Origin: Salinimonas profundi
GTDB taxonomy: Bacteria > Pseudomonadota > Gammaproteobacteria > Enterobacterales > Alteromonadaceae
NCBI RefSeq assembly: GCF_014750655.1
Contig: NZ_JABBXD010000012.1
Span: 42,347 to 106,346 of the forward strand
Direction: 5' to 3'
Length of the DNA stretch: 64,000 nucleotides
Of this stretch, positions 39,411-49,010 are shown one piece after another. The translations under genes and the position numbers were made by a program. A model generated the notes under the pieces. That model ran no database searches. It was not told the DNA's origin and worked only from the letters and a program-made list of their open reading frames with translations. Position 1 is the first letter of the stretch. Each line of letters begins with the position of its first letter.

Positions 39411-40343
39411 ATGGCGCAGGAAGAAGAATGTCCTAAATGCCCTCCTGAAGGGCTCCCCGCCTGGATGGGAACGTTTGCTGACCTGATGTCGCTGTTAATG
39501 TGCTTTTTCGTATTGCTGCTGGCCTTTTCAGAAATGGACGTGCTTAAGTTCAAGCAAATTGCCGGCTCAATGAAGTTTGCATTCGGCGTGCAAAATAAAA
39601 TTGAAGTCAAAGATATTCCTAAAGGTACGTCTGTAATTGCCATGGAATTTCGTCCCGGTAAACCTGATCCGACACCGATTGAAACCATCCAGCAGCAGAC
39701 GATTGAAGTCACGCAGCAAATGCTTGAGTTTCAGGCGGGTAATGAGGACTCTGCGGGCGGACGTCAGAAGCAACGTGGCGAACAGCGCGGCGGTCAGGCA
39801 CAGACAACCTCGACAGAGCAATCTTCATCTGCCCAGCAAAGCGCGGAAAAGGATGAAGTGAATGAAATGATGAAGAAGGTGGCCGAACAGCTGCAAAAAG
39901 AAATACTCGATGGCTCTATTGAGTTGGAGAGCCTGGGTCAGCAACTTACCATCCGTATTCGGGAAAATGGCTCGTTTTCCGCCGGATCTGCATTTTTACA
40001 GCCGCAGTTTAAACCCATTCTGCGAAAAGTAGGGCGGTTGTTGGCCGACATGCCCGGAGAAATAGAAATTTCCGGACACAGCGACGGCCAGCATATTGCC
40101 AATGAGCTTTATCGTTCCAACTGGGATTTATCTGCACAGCGCGCTGTTGCTGTGGCTGAAGAGGTCAGGCTGGCAGATGGCTTTGACGAACGCAGAATGA
40201 AAGTGGTGGGTAAAGCAGATACCCAGCCAGTGGTAGAAAAGCCTGCCACGCAGGAGGAGCGTGCCAAAAACCGCCGTGTTGAAATTAATATTAATCAGGG
40301 CAAACCGATGGTCTCCAAACCTATCTCGGTACTTGATGACTAG
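39411..40343 (+). CDS. pomB: Flagellar motor stator protein PomB
   Basis: 310 residues. The single N-terminal membrane helix holds the ion-binding Asp24 in MGTFADLMSLLMCFF. The linker is rich in Gln/Ser/Thr, followed by an OmpA-like peptidoglycan-binding domain at about 190-310 (ISGHSDGQHIANELYRSNWDLS, then RRVEI). The Cys-containing start (EEECPKCPPEG) is a known PomB trait. Stator of a sodium-driven motor, as the family implies. Confidence 0.93.
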   Translation: MAQEEECPKCPPEGLPAWMGTFADLMSLLMCFFVLLLAFSEMDVLKFKQIAGSMKFAFGVQNKIEVKDIPKGTSVIAMEFRPGKPDPTPIETIQQQTIEVTQQMLEFQAGNEDSAGGRQKQRGEQRGGQAQTTSTEQSSSAQQSAEKDEVNEMMKKVAEQLQKEILDGSIELESLGQQLTIRIRENGSFSAGSAFLQPQFKPILRKVGRLLADMPGEIEISGHSDGQHIANELYRSNWDLSAQRAVAVAEEVRLADGFDERRMKVVGKADTQPVVEKPATQEERAKNRRVEININQGKPMVSKPISVLDD

Positions 40344-40557
40344 AGACGCAGTGGCAGGGGGCCTGCTATTTAGCTGACCCTCTCACCCTGATAGTGGTAT
40401 AACAAGCAGAACGCTTAGCTTCATGCGAAGGCCTGATGCGACATCTGATCAACAAAAGCGCCCGTCTTATTTTCTATGCTTGCTGACATTACCTGCCTAT
40501 TTAGACGTTTCGTCGCACAATCGTCGTACCAGCAAGTGAAAACATTGAAAATGTAAA

Positions 40558-40572
40558 TAAGAATGATTATCA
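40558..40572 (+). promoter_or_regulatory. Fur box before TonB-dependent receptor
   Basis: TAAGAATGATTATCA matches TGATAATnATTATCA in 12 of 14 informative positions, 40 bases before the receptor ATG. It indicates iron-repressed expression. The remaining gap (40344-40557) holds no gene. Confidence 0.7.
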
Positions 40573-40612
40573 TGCGCGGCAGTATTAATCATTCTTGCTT
40601 ACAGAATTTTCT

Positions 40613-42784
40613 ATGACTTTCAGACGTGCCCTTCTAAGCGCCTCAGTGTGTGCTGTCTTATCCATGCCGACGGTGGCTCAGCAAACCGCTTCGGACCCTT
40701 CACAGAACAACAATATTGAGCGCATTGAAGTGCAGGGCTCACAGGTCACATTAAATGGTGAGTACCCTGGGGGGCAGGTTGCCCGTGGCGGGCGTGCCGG
40801 TATCCTGGGCAATCTTGATTTTATGGATTCGCCATTTATGGCTACGAATTTCACAGATGAAATTGTGCGAAATCAGCAATCGAAAAGTATCGCCGATGTT
40901 CTGCAAAATGATCCTGTAGTGCGGGTAGCACGTGGCTTTGGTAACTTTCAGGAAGTCTATATTATTCGTGGTTTCCCGGTTTACTCGGATGATATGACCT
41001 ATAACGGTCTGTATGGCATTTTACCGCGTCAGTACGTGGCCGCTGAGTTACTGGAGCGTGTTGAGGTATTTCGCGGAGCCAGTACATTTTTAAATGGCGC
41101 GGCGCCCGGAGGCAGTGGCCTGGGTGGCCTGGTCAACGTAGTACCCAAACGAGCACCAGAAACTGCTTTGAATCGAATCCGGGTAGGTGTCGAGGGGCAG
41201 GGGCACACCTATATTGCAGCTGATGTTGGCCGGCGCTATGGTGATGAGAACGAAAATACCGGTATTCGGGTGAATCTGGTAAAACGTGATGGTGAGACTG
41301 CTGTTGATGAACAGGACCGCGAGGTATCTGTCGCTTCATTTGGCGTGGATTATCAGAGTGATGCACTTCGTTTGTCTGCCGATCTTGGATTTCAGGAGCA
41401 TGACGTCGACGCCCCGCGTCCCAGCGTAACGCCATTTGGGGCTATTCCCTCCGCGCCAGAGGCAGATAATAACTTTGCGCAGCCATGGACGTTCACCAGT
41501 GAAGAGCAGCTTTTTGGTGCTGTTCGCGCCGAATACGATGTACTTGAAAATACCTCGACGTGGCTGGCAATGGGATTCAGAAGTGGCGAGGAAGAAAACG
41601 TGCTGGCCAACCCCACGGCATCTGCCGACGGAGATTTCAGTGCTTATCGCTTTGATAACACCAGAGAAGATAATGTCCGCTCCTATGAGGCCGGAATCCG
41701 CAGTCGCTTCTCAATTGCCGGCGTAGCACATAACCTGATTGTGTCTGCGTCATCGTTTTCAATGGATTCAAAAAATGCGTATGCTTTTTCTGATTTCAGT
41801 GGATTTGTCGGTAATCTGTATAACCCAGTGCCGGCTATGCAGCCGAGTGCCGATTTCTTCACAGGCGGTAACCTTTCACAGCCGCTGGTTACCCTGACCA
41901 ATGAAAATGAAAGTGTGGCCCTGGCGGATATGATGTCTTTCTTTAATGACAGTGTCATGGTAACGCTGGGCGCGCGTTTTCAGGCCATCGAAACGTCGAG
42001 TTTCGACTATAACACCGGCGAGGTACTGTCCAGGTATGATGAATCAAGAGTCACCCCTGTGGCGGGCGTGGTTTATAAGCCGCGTGAAACAATTTCCCTT
42101 TATGCCAATTACAGTGAAGGATTAGTTCCCGGCGAGGTTGCACCTTCACAATCAGGTGGTCAGCCGGTCAACAACGCCGGTGAAGTGCTTGATCCTTTCC
42201 GCTCTCAGCAGTTTGAAGCCGGTGTAAAAGTTGATGTAGGTAAAATCGGTGGAGTTATCAGTGTCTATTCCACCGAAAAACCAAGTGCCATTGTAAATGA
42301 GAATATATTTAGTAGTGATGGCGAGCAACGTAATCGCGGCGTAGAGATATCGGTATTCGGGCTGCCACATCCTGATGTGAAACTGCTGGGGGGATTAACG
42401 CTGGTTCAGGCGGAACAGACGAACACTCAGGATGGTCTTAACGAAGGAAAAGATGTAGTGGGGATACCCGATTTTCAGGCCAATATCAATGTGGAGTGGG
42501 ATGTTGCCGCCGCACCAGGCCTGACGCTGGATACACGCGGCATTTATACCAGTGAGCAATACGCCGATGCCGCCAATATCTACGAAGTCGACAGTAGTCA
42601 CAGAGTGGACATTGGTGCACGTTACTCAATGATGCTGGGCAACACAGATCTGACCTTGCAGGCTCGTCTGGAAAATGTGTTTGATAATAATTATTGGGCT
42701 TCTGTGGGCGGCTTCCCGGGTGCAAATTATCTTGTGCTTAGCGAGCCACGGACCGCTAAACTCACGGCCTCATTTGCATTCTGA
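40613..42784 (+). CDS. TonB-dependent siderophore receptor
   Basis: 723 residues from the ATG at 40613; a TTG 18 bases earlier is less likely. The signal peptide ends about at VAQ-Q. A plug domain follows (SIADVLQNDPVVRVARGFG, EVYIIRGFPV, ERVEVFRGASTFLNG), then a 22-strand type barrel ending in the aromatic TASFAF. IRGF and GASTFL are typical of siderophore receptors (FhuE/FoxA type). A Fur box sits upstream and two membrane genes follow closely, suggesting ferric-siderophore import. The specific siderophore cannot be told. Confidence 0.9.
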   Translation: MTFRRALLSASVCAVLSMPTVAQQTASDPSQNNNIERIEVQGSQVTLNGEYPGGQVARGGRAGILGNLDFMDSPFMATNFTDEIVRNQQSKSIADVLQNDPVVRVARGFGNFQEVYIIRGFPVYSDDMTYNGLYGILPRQYVAAELLERVEVFRGASTFLNGAAPGGSGLGGLVNVVPKRAPETALNRIRVGVEGQGHTYIAADVGRRYGDENENTGIRVNLVKRDGETAVDEQDREVSVASFGVDYQSDALRLSADLGFQEHDVDAPRPSVTPFGAIPSAPEADNNFAQPWTFTSEEQLFGAVRAEYDVLENTSTWLAMGFRSGEEENVLANPTASADGDFSAYRFDNTREDNVRSYEAGIRSRFSIAGVAHNLIVSASSFSMDSKNAYAFSDFSGFVGNLYNPVPAMQPSADFFTGGNLSQPLVTLTNENESVALADMMSFFNDSVMVTLGARFQAIETSSFDYNTGEVLSRYDESRVTPVAGVVYKPRETISLYANYSEGLVPGEVAPSQSGGQPVNNAGEVLDPFRSQQFEAGVKVDVGKIGGVISVYSTEKPSAIVNENIFSSDGEQRNRGVEISVFGLPHPDVKLLGGLTLVQAEQTNTQDGLNEGKDVVGIPDFQANINVEWDVAAAPGLTLDTRGIYTSEQYADAANIYEVDSSHRVDIGARYSMMLGNTDLTLQARLENVFDNNYWASVGGFPGANYLVLSEPRTAKLTASFAF

Positions 42785-42801
42785 CAGACGGCGAACAACA
42801 G

Positions 42802-43362
42802 ATGATTTTTACCATGGCAGGCATTTTACTGACAAACATTGCGACAATTTGTCTGTATCGTGGATGGCTGGCTGAAGGCGCAAACAAAAGTAAAGCGAGT
42901 CAGGGTTTTACCTTTGCAGGCTGGCTGCTGATACCTGTCAGCATCTACGTGTCAGGTCTTGAATCCGGGATAAGATTCGCGGTTGCGTTTGCCATTATTA
43001 CAGTTTGCTTTTCAGCCTGGTTACTTATTGTCAGAGCACGAACACAGCGTCACACTGGTCGTGAGCGCGCGAAGCATCGAAAGGCGCTGAACTGGCGCGC
43101 TGCAGCACAAGGTCTTATCCCACAGCTCCTGACCGCCATTGCACTTATACCGGTGTGTGGCACACTTGCCGCATTCGTAACCGTGGGAATCACACATTTG
43201 CTACCGTTTGAACGCGTGAACAATCTTGCGCTGGGCATCTTCACGATGCCGCTGATTTGGGCCGGATTAGCGCTATGGTATATGGCTGAGACTAATCGCA
43301 TGCGCCTGTACCTGTGTGGAAGCTTACTTGCTGCGTGTTCAGCGTTCTCTGTCTACGCGTAA
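42802..43362 (+). CDS. Small membrane protein of iron-uptake operon
   Basis: 186 residues, family not recognised. Five hydrophobic segments can be seen (about 1-20, 38-58, 62-79, 108-135, 140-160, with another at 168-186), separated by a basic loop (RARTQRHTGRERAKHRK). No catalytic motif. It lies 17 bases after the receptor and 12 before the PepSY gene, so one transcript is likely. Genes of unknown membrane proteins commonly separate a TonB-dependent receptor from a PepSY protein, but the function is unknown. Confidence 0.7.
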   Translation: MIFTMAGILLTNIATICLYRGWLAEGANKSKASQGFTFAGWLLIPVSIYVSGLESGIRFAVAFAIITVCFSAWLLIVRARTQRHTGRERAKHRKALNWRAAAQGLIPQLLTAIALIPVCGTLAAFVTVGITHLLPFERVNNLALGIFTMPLIWAGLALWYMAETNRMRLYLCGSLLAACSAFSVYA

Positions 43363-43374
43363 CAAGGAACTGAT

Positions 43375-44820
43375 TTGGCTTTTGGTATCTCACGGAAATT
43401 AAGTAAACGGGCTCTTCAGGGACATAGCTGGCTGGGTCTTGCTGTGGGCGTGTTGCTGTACTGGGTATGTTTGTCCGGCACTGTTGCGGTATTAGGCAAC
43501 GAGCTTGTTCGGTGGGAGCAGCCGAATGTAGCAGAAACACTTGAGTACAGCCCGGCAGCGTTACAACGCGCTTATCGTCAGATGTTACAGGAGCAGGGCG
43601 ACATCTCCACACTGGTCACCATGCGTTTGCCTACACCGGACATGCCCCGGGCCTTTTTGTCAGCAAACGGCAATGCCTGGTACATTGATGATGCGGGTAC
43701 TCTCAGCCAGACAAAATCTCATCCAATTACAGATTTTATTGCCGAGTTTCATGCACAGCTGCATTTGCCGCACACCTTCGGAGAGTTATTTGTCAGCATA
43801 CTGGGTGCATTGCTGACGGTATTGATTGTAAGCGGGGTTGTCGCACACAGACGTATTTTCAAAGATGCGTTTACATTTCGCGGGGGAGCAGACAGCTCGC
43901 TTAAGCAGGCCGATTTGCATAATCGTCTAAGTGTTTGGGGATTGCCATTTCATCTGATGATCGCGCTTACCGGGGCTTATTTCGGTTTGGGTGGGCCGCT
44001 CAACACTTTATATGCTGAAGCAATGTATGAGGGCGATAAAGGGGCGTTGTTCGGCGAGGTGTTTGGTGAAGTCCCTGATGCACCTGCCTATTATGGCAAG
44101 ATGGATCTGGGGCATGCTCTGGCTTCTTTAGACACTGTTGCTCCTGACGCCCGACCGCTGTTTATTACCTTCGAGCGGCCCGGCGAAGATGACGAGTTTT
44201 TATTACTGGGTGCACAGCACACCGACATGTTTATTTATTCAGAACAGTACCGGTTTGATGCGATGGGTAACTATCTGGATGCCGTCGGCTTTGCACAAGG
44301 TCATGCAGGGCAGGAAGCCATTTTTTCAGTATACCGTTTGCACTTCGGCCATTTTGGTAGTGTCTGGATCCTACTGAGTTACCTTGTGTTGGGAATGGCT
44401 CTTACGGTGATTTGTGTCAGCGGTATTAATTTGTGGTTTAAGAAAAGACAAATTACCGATGCGCTCAACGACTACTGGGCGGCCGTTGTGTGGGGTACGC
44501 CGGCTTCCTTTCTGTCAGCGGCTCTGGCTGGTTTTGCTATTCCGTCAATGATAGTGCCCTTGTTCTGGGGCGCATTTGTAATGAGCTGCAGTTATGCAGT
44601 ATATAAGCGGGATCCACATAGGGTTAGTCAGCAGTTACGCATCATGACCGCATTACTGCTTCTTGCTTTAGCATTAACAAGTATTGTCTTGCACGGTTGG
44701 AAAGATACGTCCCCAGCCTTTATTGCGATAAATAGCGGTATCATTTCTCTCGCTGTGTGTTTATTGAGCTATTTCGCGTTCAAAAAAGCTTCAAGACAGG
44801 CAACGTCCAATCTTAAGTAA
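43375..44820 (+). CDS. PepSY-domain membrane protein, likely ferric-siderophore reductase
   Basis: 481 residues from a TTG at 43375, preceded by AAGGAA 5 bases earlier; no ATG fits. PepSY-associated TM layout: first helix with LQGHSWLGLAVGVLLYW, periplasmic region with EFHAQLHLP, helix with FHLMIALTGAYFGLG, and VYRLHFGHFGSVW, then helices to the C-terminus. The paired His residues in helices are those proposed to hold heme in the FoxB/FsrB-like group. It probably reduces Fe(III) from the imported siderophore. Third gene of the Fur-box operon. Confidence 0.8.
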   Translation: MAFGISRKLSKRALQGHSWLGLAVGVLLYWVCLSGTVAVLGNELVRWEQPNVAETLEYSPAALQRAYRQMLQEQGDISTLVTMRLPTPDMPRAFLSANGNAWYIDDAGTLSQTKSHPITDFIAEFHAQLHLPHTFGELFVSILGALLTVLIVSGVVAHRRIFKDAFTFRGGADSSLKQADLHNRLSVWGLPFHLMIALTGAYFGLGGPLNTLYAEAMYEGDKGALFGEVFGEVPDAPAYYGKMDLGHALASLDTVAPDARPLFITFERPGEDDEFLLLGAQHTDMFIYSEQYRFDAMGNYLDAVGFAQGHAGQEAIFSVYRLHFGHFGSVWILLSYLVLGMALTVICVSGINLWFKKRQITDALNDYWAAVVWGTPASFLSAALAGFAIPSMIVPLFWGAFVMSCSYAVYKRDPHRVSQQLRIMTALLLLALALTSIVLHGWKDTSPAFIAINSGIISLAVCLLSYFAFKKASRQATSNLK

Positions 44821-44921
44821 AAAATTTAATATTATTTACAAACCCTTACAGCGCCTGTTCTGAATACATTTTAGAGCTTAAGAAAAACTTACATTATTAG
44901 TTAATTTTTATTACAAGCTGT

Positions 44922-44950
44922 TTACATTAGTGTTGGAAGCGCTTACATTG
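44922..44950 (+). promoter_or_regulatory. Promoter of the GH16 gene
   Basis: TTTACA, a 17-base spacer and TACATT; start of transcription would be about 44957, 50 bases before the coding start. The LacI-type operator lies within the spacer and -10. Confidence 0.6.
44935..44948 (+). promoter_or_regulatory. LacI-family operator (TGGAAGCGCTTACA)
   Basis: One mismatch to the palindrome TGTAAGCGCTTACA, with the central CG typical of LacI/GalR-family operators. It overlaps the -10 of the promoter, so a bound repressor would block it. No lacI-type gene is in the window. Confidence 0.6.
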
Positions 44951-45007
44951 ACCTCGAGTTCGGCCGATTATTTTTAGTGCTGGGACGCCAACAACTGTAA
45001 AAAAGGT

Positions 45008-46915
45008 ATGACTATGTTGATGAATCAAAAGCGTGCTATGCAAGCTTTAGTCATGGTGTCTGGTGGTTTAGTAAGCCACGCTGCGATGGCAGCGGTCTGT
45101 CAAAACCCTACACCGGTCTGGCAAGACGAGTTCAATGGAACAGAACTTGATACCAGTAAATGGGAAGTGATGCTGGGAGATGGTTGTAGCTACGGAATTT
45201 GTGGCTGGGGAAACAATGAACTGCAGAGCTACCAGGCAGAAAACCTGACAGTTGCTGACGGTAAACTCACAATTACGGCTAAAAAACAACGCGTCAAAGG
45301 TAGCCAGTATACCTCTGGTCGTATTCGTACGGCGAATATGCCAAATGGTGGTGAATGGACCTATGGCCGTTTTGAAGCCAGTATCAAACTTCCCACCGGA
45401 ACAGGTATGTGGCCTGCATTCTGGATGTTGCCAACAGAACCCGCCGAAGGCTGGCCAATGAGTGGTGAAATCGATATTCTCGAGGCCACCGGTCAGGCAG
45501 ATATGATTGCATTTGGAACCATCCACTACGGTAACGCATACCCTGATAATGAATGGACCAGTGGTCGTATTATCAAGCAACCAGATCGCTGGTCTGACGG
45601 ATTCCATGAATACGCTGTTGAGTGGGAACCCAATGAAATTCGCTGGTATGTGGATGACATCCTTTATTCAGTGAAAACCCCTGACGATTTGAGCGATCCG
45701 GCGTTCTGGACGTTCGATAATTACAACTATCATTTCCTGCTTAACATGGCTGTTGGTGGCAGTATCGGTGGCGTGGTCGACGATACCCAGCTACCTCAGA
45801 CTATGGAAGTGGATTACGTTCGCGTTTATGATTTTGGACAGCCGTCACTTGAAGGCCCGCACATCGTGGATGCTAATTCACAGGCAACCTATCAAATCGT
45901 AGATGAAGCCGGCACCGGTAGCAATTACAGCTGGAACGCGCCAACGCAGCAGACCTCGTCAACAAATAGTCTGACTGTTGACTGGGCAGAGCAGGGCGGC
46001 ACGGTGACAGCCGATATTACTAATAGTTGCGGTACCAGTCGTGTTGCCATGGACGTACATGTTTTGCCAGTGCTGAGCACCGACCACGTGCTGGACAACT
46101 TTGAAGCCGATGGTGAGCTGACTATCACAAGTTGGGAAGGGCAGTATAACGAGGTACCTAACCCTGCCTCAGATGCCGTAAATAGCTCAGCAACTGCACT
46201 GGAATATGTCAGAAGCAGTGCGTCTCTGTATGACGTCATTGCCGGCACCACATCAGTTATCACCGATGCAGGTCCGCTAATCGCTGGTAATGAAGCCTTC
46301 TATATGGATGTTTATATGCCGGTGCCCTCTAAGCAGGAGATCTTAATCCAGCTTGAGGACAGCAGCCAGGCAACGCCGGATAATTATCCTACTGGCCGCC
46401 ACTCTAAGTTTATTGCTCATACAGAAGCGGTGGCAGGATGGCAACGTTTGAAGTTTGTGCTTGAAGATCGCGTAGATGGTGGTACTACAGACGTTGACGT
46501 AGATACAATTGTGATTCTCATCGCGCCAAACTCCAATAATGGCGATACTTATTATCTGGACAACATGGCGATATATGGTGCAGATGGCGGCGGTCAGGAG
46601 ACAACAGCGACAACAGCCGTTGTAAGTGATGTCACCACGACTACCGTTAGTGCTGGAAAGGGGCTTAAAAAGGCTCAGTCAACGGTGACAGTAATGGATA
46701 ATACCGGTGCGCCAGTTGAATGTGCTACAGTGACCGGTCAGTTTACCGGCGACTGGAGCGAGTCTGCCAATGGCGTAACAGATGCGAACGGTGTCGTGGT
46801 ATTCACTTCATCAACTGCACTGTCGGGTAACGTTAGCGCAAACTTCTGTGTCGACGGTGTACAAAGTAGCCTGACATTTGATTCGGCAAACAGCACAGGA
46901 ATGTGTACTCAATAA
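45008..46915 (+). CDS. Secreted multidomain GH16 beta-glucanase (laminarinase-like)
   Basis: 635 residues (starts at 45008 or 45014 both possible; AAAAAAGG fits the second better). Signal peptide to about AMA-AVC (28-31). GH16 catalytic domain at about 34-276 with the EIDILE motif (Glu154, Asp156, Glu159) and WPAFWMLP; this is the laminarinase type with the extra E-I-D-I-L-E pattern. Then a PKD/Ig-like domain (280-355), a jelly-roll carbohydrate-binding-like module (about 360-525) and an Ig-like C-terminal domain (540-635) with two Cys pairs. It should hydrolyse beta-1,3-glucans outside the cell. Confidence 0.9.
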   Translation: MTMLMNQKRAMQALVMVSGGLVSHAAMAAVCQNPTPVWQDEFNGTELDTSKWEVMLGDGCSYGICGWGNNELQSYQAENLTVADGKLTITAKKQRVKGSQYTSGRIRTANMPNGGEWTYGRFEASIKLPTGTGMWPAFWMLPTEPAEGWPMSGEIDILEATGQADMIAFGTIHYGNAYPDNEWTSGRIIKQPDRWSDGFHEYAVEWEPNEIRWYVDDILYSVKTPDDLSDPAFWTFDNYNYHFLLNMAVGGSIGGVVDDTQLPQTMEVDYVRVYDFGQPSLEGPHIVDANSQATYQIVDEAGTGSNYSWNAPTQQTSSTNSLTVDWAEQGGTVTADITNSCGTSRVAMDVHVLPVLSTDHVLDNFEADGELTITSWEGQYNEVPNPASDAVNSSATALEYVRSSASLYDVIAGTTSVITDAGPLIAGNEAFYMDVYMPVPSKQEILIQLEDSSQATPDNYPTGRHSKFIAHTEAVAGWQRLKFVLEDRVDGGTTDVDVDTIVILIAPNSNNGDTYYLDNMAIYGADGGGQETTATTAVVSDVTTTTVSAGKGLKKAQSTVTVMDNTGAPVECATVTGQFTGDWSESANGVTDANGVVVFTSSTALSGNVSANFCVDGVQSSLTFDSANSTGMCTQ

Positions 46916-46949
46916 ACGGTTCTTTGAAAGTGTCTCCCATGACATAACA

Positions 46950-46984
46950 AAAAGGCTTACCAATCTTTGGTAAGCCTTTTCTTT
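46950..46984 (+). terminator. Terminator after GH16 gene
   Basis: AAAAGGCTTACCAA and TTGGTAAGCCTTTT form a perfect 14-bp stem with a 3-base loop (TCT), with T residues after. It could also serve the convergent cfa-like gene. Confidence 0.9.
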
Positions 46985-47019
46985 ATTAACTACCTGTGAA
47001 GATAGATTGGAGTACGAGA

Positions 47020-48276
47020 CTACCCACGCACAATTGGCAGCTTGCAACCAGGCTTCGTTATTACTAATTGAACAGCACTGATGGCCCGTTCTAAAAAACC
47101 ACCCTCGCAGTATTTCAGATAGTATGTCCACATCCGTGCGAATCGCTCATCGTAACCATCCGCCATCAACGCCTCTTTTGCACTGATAAAACCTTCATAC
47201 CAATCATCCAGTGTTTTCGCATAATCCAGGCCGATATCCTGTAAATCGCGTACCATCAAATCACTGTAGCGTTTCAAATGATCACTGATCACCAGTTGAG
47301 AAGGTAAAAAACCGCCGGGGAAAATGTATTTCTGAATAAAATCGACGCTATCCGCATAGCTGTCAAAGCGTCTGTCATCAATGGTGATTGACTGCAACGC
47401 CATTATTCCGTCTTCTTTTAACAGGCTGCTACACTTGTTGAAAAAATTGCCAAGGTACTTTTTACCCACAGCCTCAATCATCTCCACAGAGACGAGCTTG
47501 TCATAGGTCCCCGTAAGCTCACGATAGTCTTTTTTCAGCAATGTTATCTTATCTGTCAGCCCTTCTCGTTCTACCCAGGCCTGGGCATAAGCATATTGTT
47601 CTTCAGAGATAGTCGTTGTCGTCACGCGACAACCATAATGCTTTGCGGCAAAAACAGCCATACCGCCCCAGCCAGTGCCAATCTCCAATAAGTGATCGGT
47701 CTCTTTTAACTGCAGCTTATTGCAAAGCGCCCGTAATTTGTAATGTTGGGCATCAGCCAGACTGGTATTCGGGTCCGGATAGATTGCCGAAGAATACATC
47801 ATGGTTTCGTCAAGAAACCGGGTGTAAAGCTTATTACCTAAATCGTAATGCGCCTCGATGTTTTTCTTTGCCTGCGCGGCGTGATTGCGGCGCATGAAGT
47901 GCTGGACCTTATGCAGCGGCATAGTCAGCCATTTAAATTTATTTTCCCAGGCATCCAGAAAGGGCAGGTTTCGTGCAAAAATCCGAATGACTGATGTAAG
48001 GTCCGGCGTTTCCCAAAGCCCGTTCATGTACGTCTCACCAGCAGCAATACTGCCGCCGAAAAGAAGTTGGCGGTATGCTTCAATAGACTGGATATCAATA
48101 GTGGCTTGTAGTGCATCCCAGGGGTCGCCGAATTGGGCGATAGTATGCCCTTGTTCAGCAATTTTCATATGCCCCTGTGGCAAGGCTGACATAACTTTTA
48201 GAAATGCGGTACGGCTCGCTCTGTCAATCAGCGACCCTGCTGGTAGCATCGTTACTGCAGATTCTCCATGCGACAT
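47020..48276 (-). CDS. cfa: Cyclopropane-fatty-acid-synthase-like SAM methyltransferase
   Basis: 418 residues. SAM-binding LEIGTGWGGMAVFAAKHYGC, plus the lipid-methyltransferase region EAHYDLGNKLYTRFLDETMMYSSA and SVEMIEAVGKKYLGNFF. It acts on membrane phospholipid acyl chains. Last gene of a leftward five-gene operon, 8 bases after the DUF1365 gene. In the ChrR regulons of Rhodobacter and others, such Cfa-like enzymes occur and some make methylated furan fatty acids rather than cyclopropanes; which product applies here is not visible. Confidence 0.9.
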   Translation of the reverse strand: MSHGESAVTMLPAGSLIDRASRTAFLKVMSALPQGHMKIAEQGHTIAQFGDPWDALQATIDIQSIEAYRQLLFGGSIAAGETYMNGLWETPDLTSVIRIFARNLPFLDAWENKFKWLTMPLHKVQHFMRRNHAAQAKKNIEAHYDLGNKLYTRFLDETMMYSSAIYPDPNTSLADAQHYKLRALCNKLQLKETDHLLEIGTGWGGMAVFAAKHYGCRVTTTTISEEQYAYAQAWVEREGLTDKITLLKKDYRELTGTYDKLVSVEMIEAVGKKYLGNFFNKCSSLLKEDGIMALQSITIDDRRFDSYADSVDFIQKYIFPGGFLPSQLVISDHLKRYSDLMVRDLQDIGLDYAKTLDDWYEGFISAKEALMADGYDERFARMWTYYLKYCEGGFLERAISAVQLVITKPGCKLPIVRG

Positions 48277-48284
48277 AATATTTC

Positions 48285-49010
48285 CTAACTATCTGGGTGC
48301 GAATAAACAGGCGTGCGCTTGAGCCAGAGCTTAAGCGCCTGCCAGTAAATCCCAAGCACCGTTTTAACGGTCATACTTGGTGTTTTTAAAAGCGCCTGAC
48401 GCAGGGTCTTCGAGTTTAAGGGAACCCGGGACATTGCCAGTCCGGCACTGAAATCTTTTTTCGTCTGATGACAATCCATCCGCATAGCGAATGTTTTGTC
48501 AGGTTGCTCAATTTGCCATTTGTACTGCATATCCATAGGGTTAAACGGCGACACATGAAATGCCTTTTGTGTGTCTTGCTGCGTCGTTAAATCTACCCAG
48601 TAATAATGGCGTTCATTCCAGGGTGTGTTAGAAACCTCTGCCAGCATATGGGTAAAGGTATTATCACCTTCGCAACGGACAAAGTAGAAGTTTACCGGAC
48701 TGAAATACAGGCCGAGCATTCGTAACTGCCCGAGCAAATAAACTTCTCCGTCTAACTGCGGGCCACCCAGTGATACAATTTTTTGTATCACTGCTTCAGA
48801 AACATCCTGGCTATTATCACCAACGTAATCTGATCTACGAAATTGAACAAGAGACCGATGCGTTGATGAAAAATGTTTAACCTTTTCATCAAGTTGGTCC
48901 AGCTCATTTAAGTTCAGCCAGAATAAAAAGATGGAGTAGCTGAACCGGTGCTGCGTAGGCGAGAACCGTTCGTGGTAGACGGTGCCATGGTAAATACCAC
49001 TGGTCGTCAC
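48285..49010 (-). CDS. DUF1365 domain protein
   Basis: 241 residues. SGIYHGTVYHERFSPTQHRFSYSIFLFWLNLNEL and later LRMLGLYFSPVNFYFV and SNTPWNERHYYW are the conserved parts of DUF1365 (shown in parts: GTVYHERFSPTQHRFSY and SPVNFYFV). Function unknown; the gene almost always lies beside a Cfa-like enzyme and an FAD oxidoreductase, as here. It overlaps the upstream FAD gene by 4 bases. Confidence 0.85.
   Translation of the reverse strand: MTTSGIYHGTVYHERFSPTQHRFSYSIFLFWLNLNELDQLDEKVKHFSSTHRSLVQFRRSDYVGDNSQDVSEAVIQKIVSLGGPQLDGEVYLLGQLRMLGLYFSPVNFYFVRCEGDNTFTHMLAEVSNTPWNERHYYWVDLTTQQDTQKAFHVSPFNPMDMQYKWQIEQPDKTFAMRMDCHQTKKDFSAGLAMSRVPLNSKTLRQALLKTPSMTVKTVLGIYWQALKLWLKRTPVYSHPDS

Noticed and set aside
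40344..40400. Terminator after pomB (GCAGG-GGG-CCTGC)
   Set aside because: The stem is only 5 bp and is not followed by a T run.
45068..45607. Minus-strand open frame of 179 codons
   Set aside because: Antisense to the GH16 catalytic domain, which has intact motifs in the plus frame.
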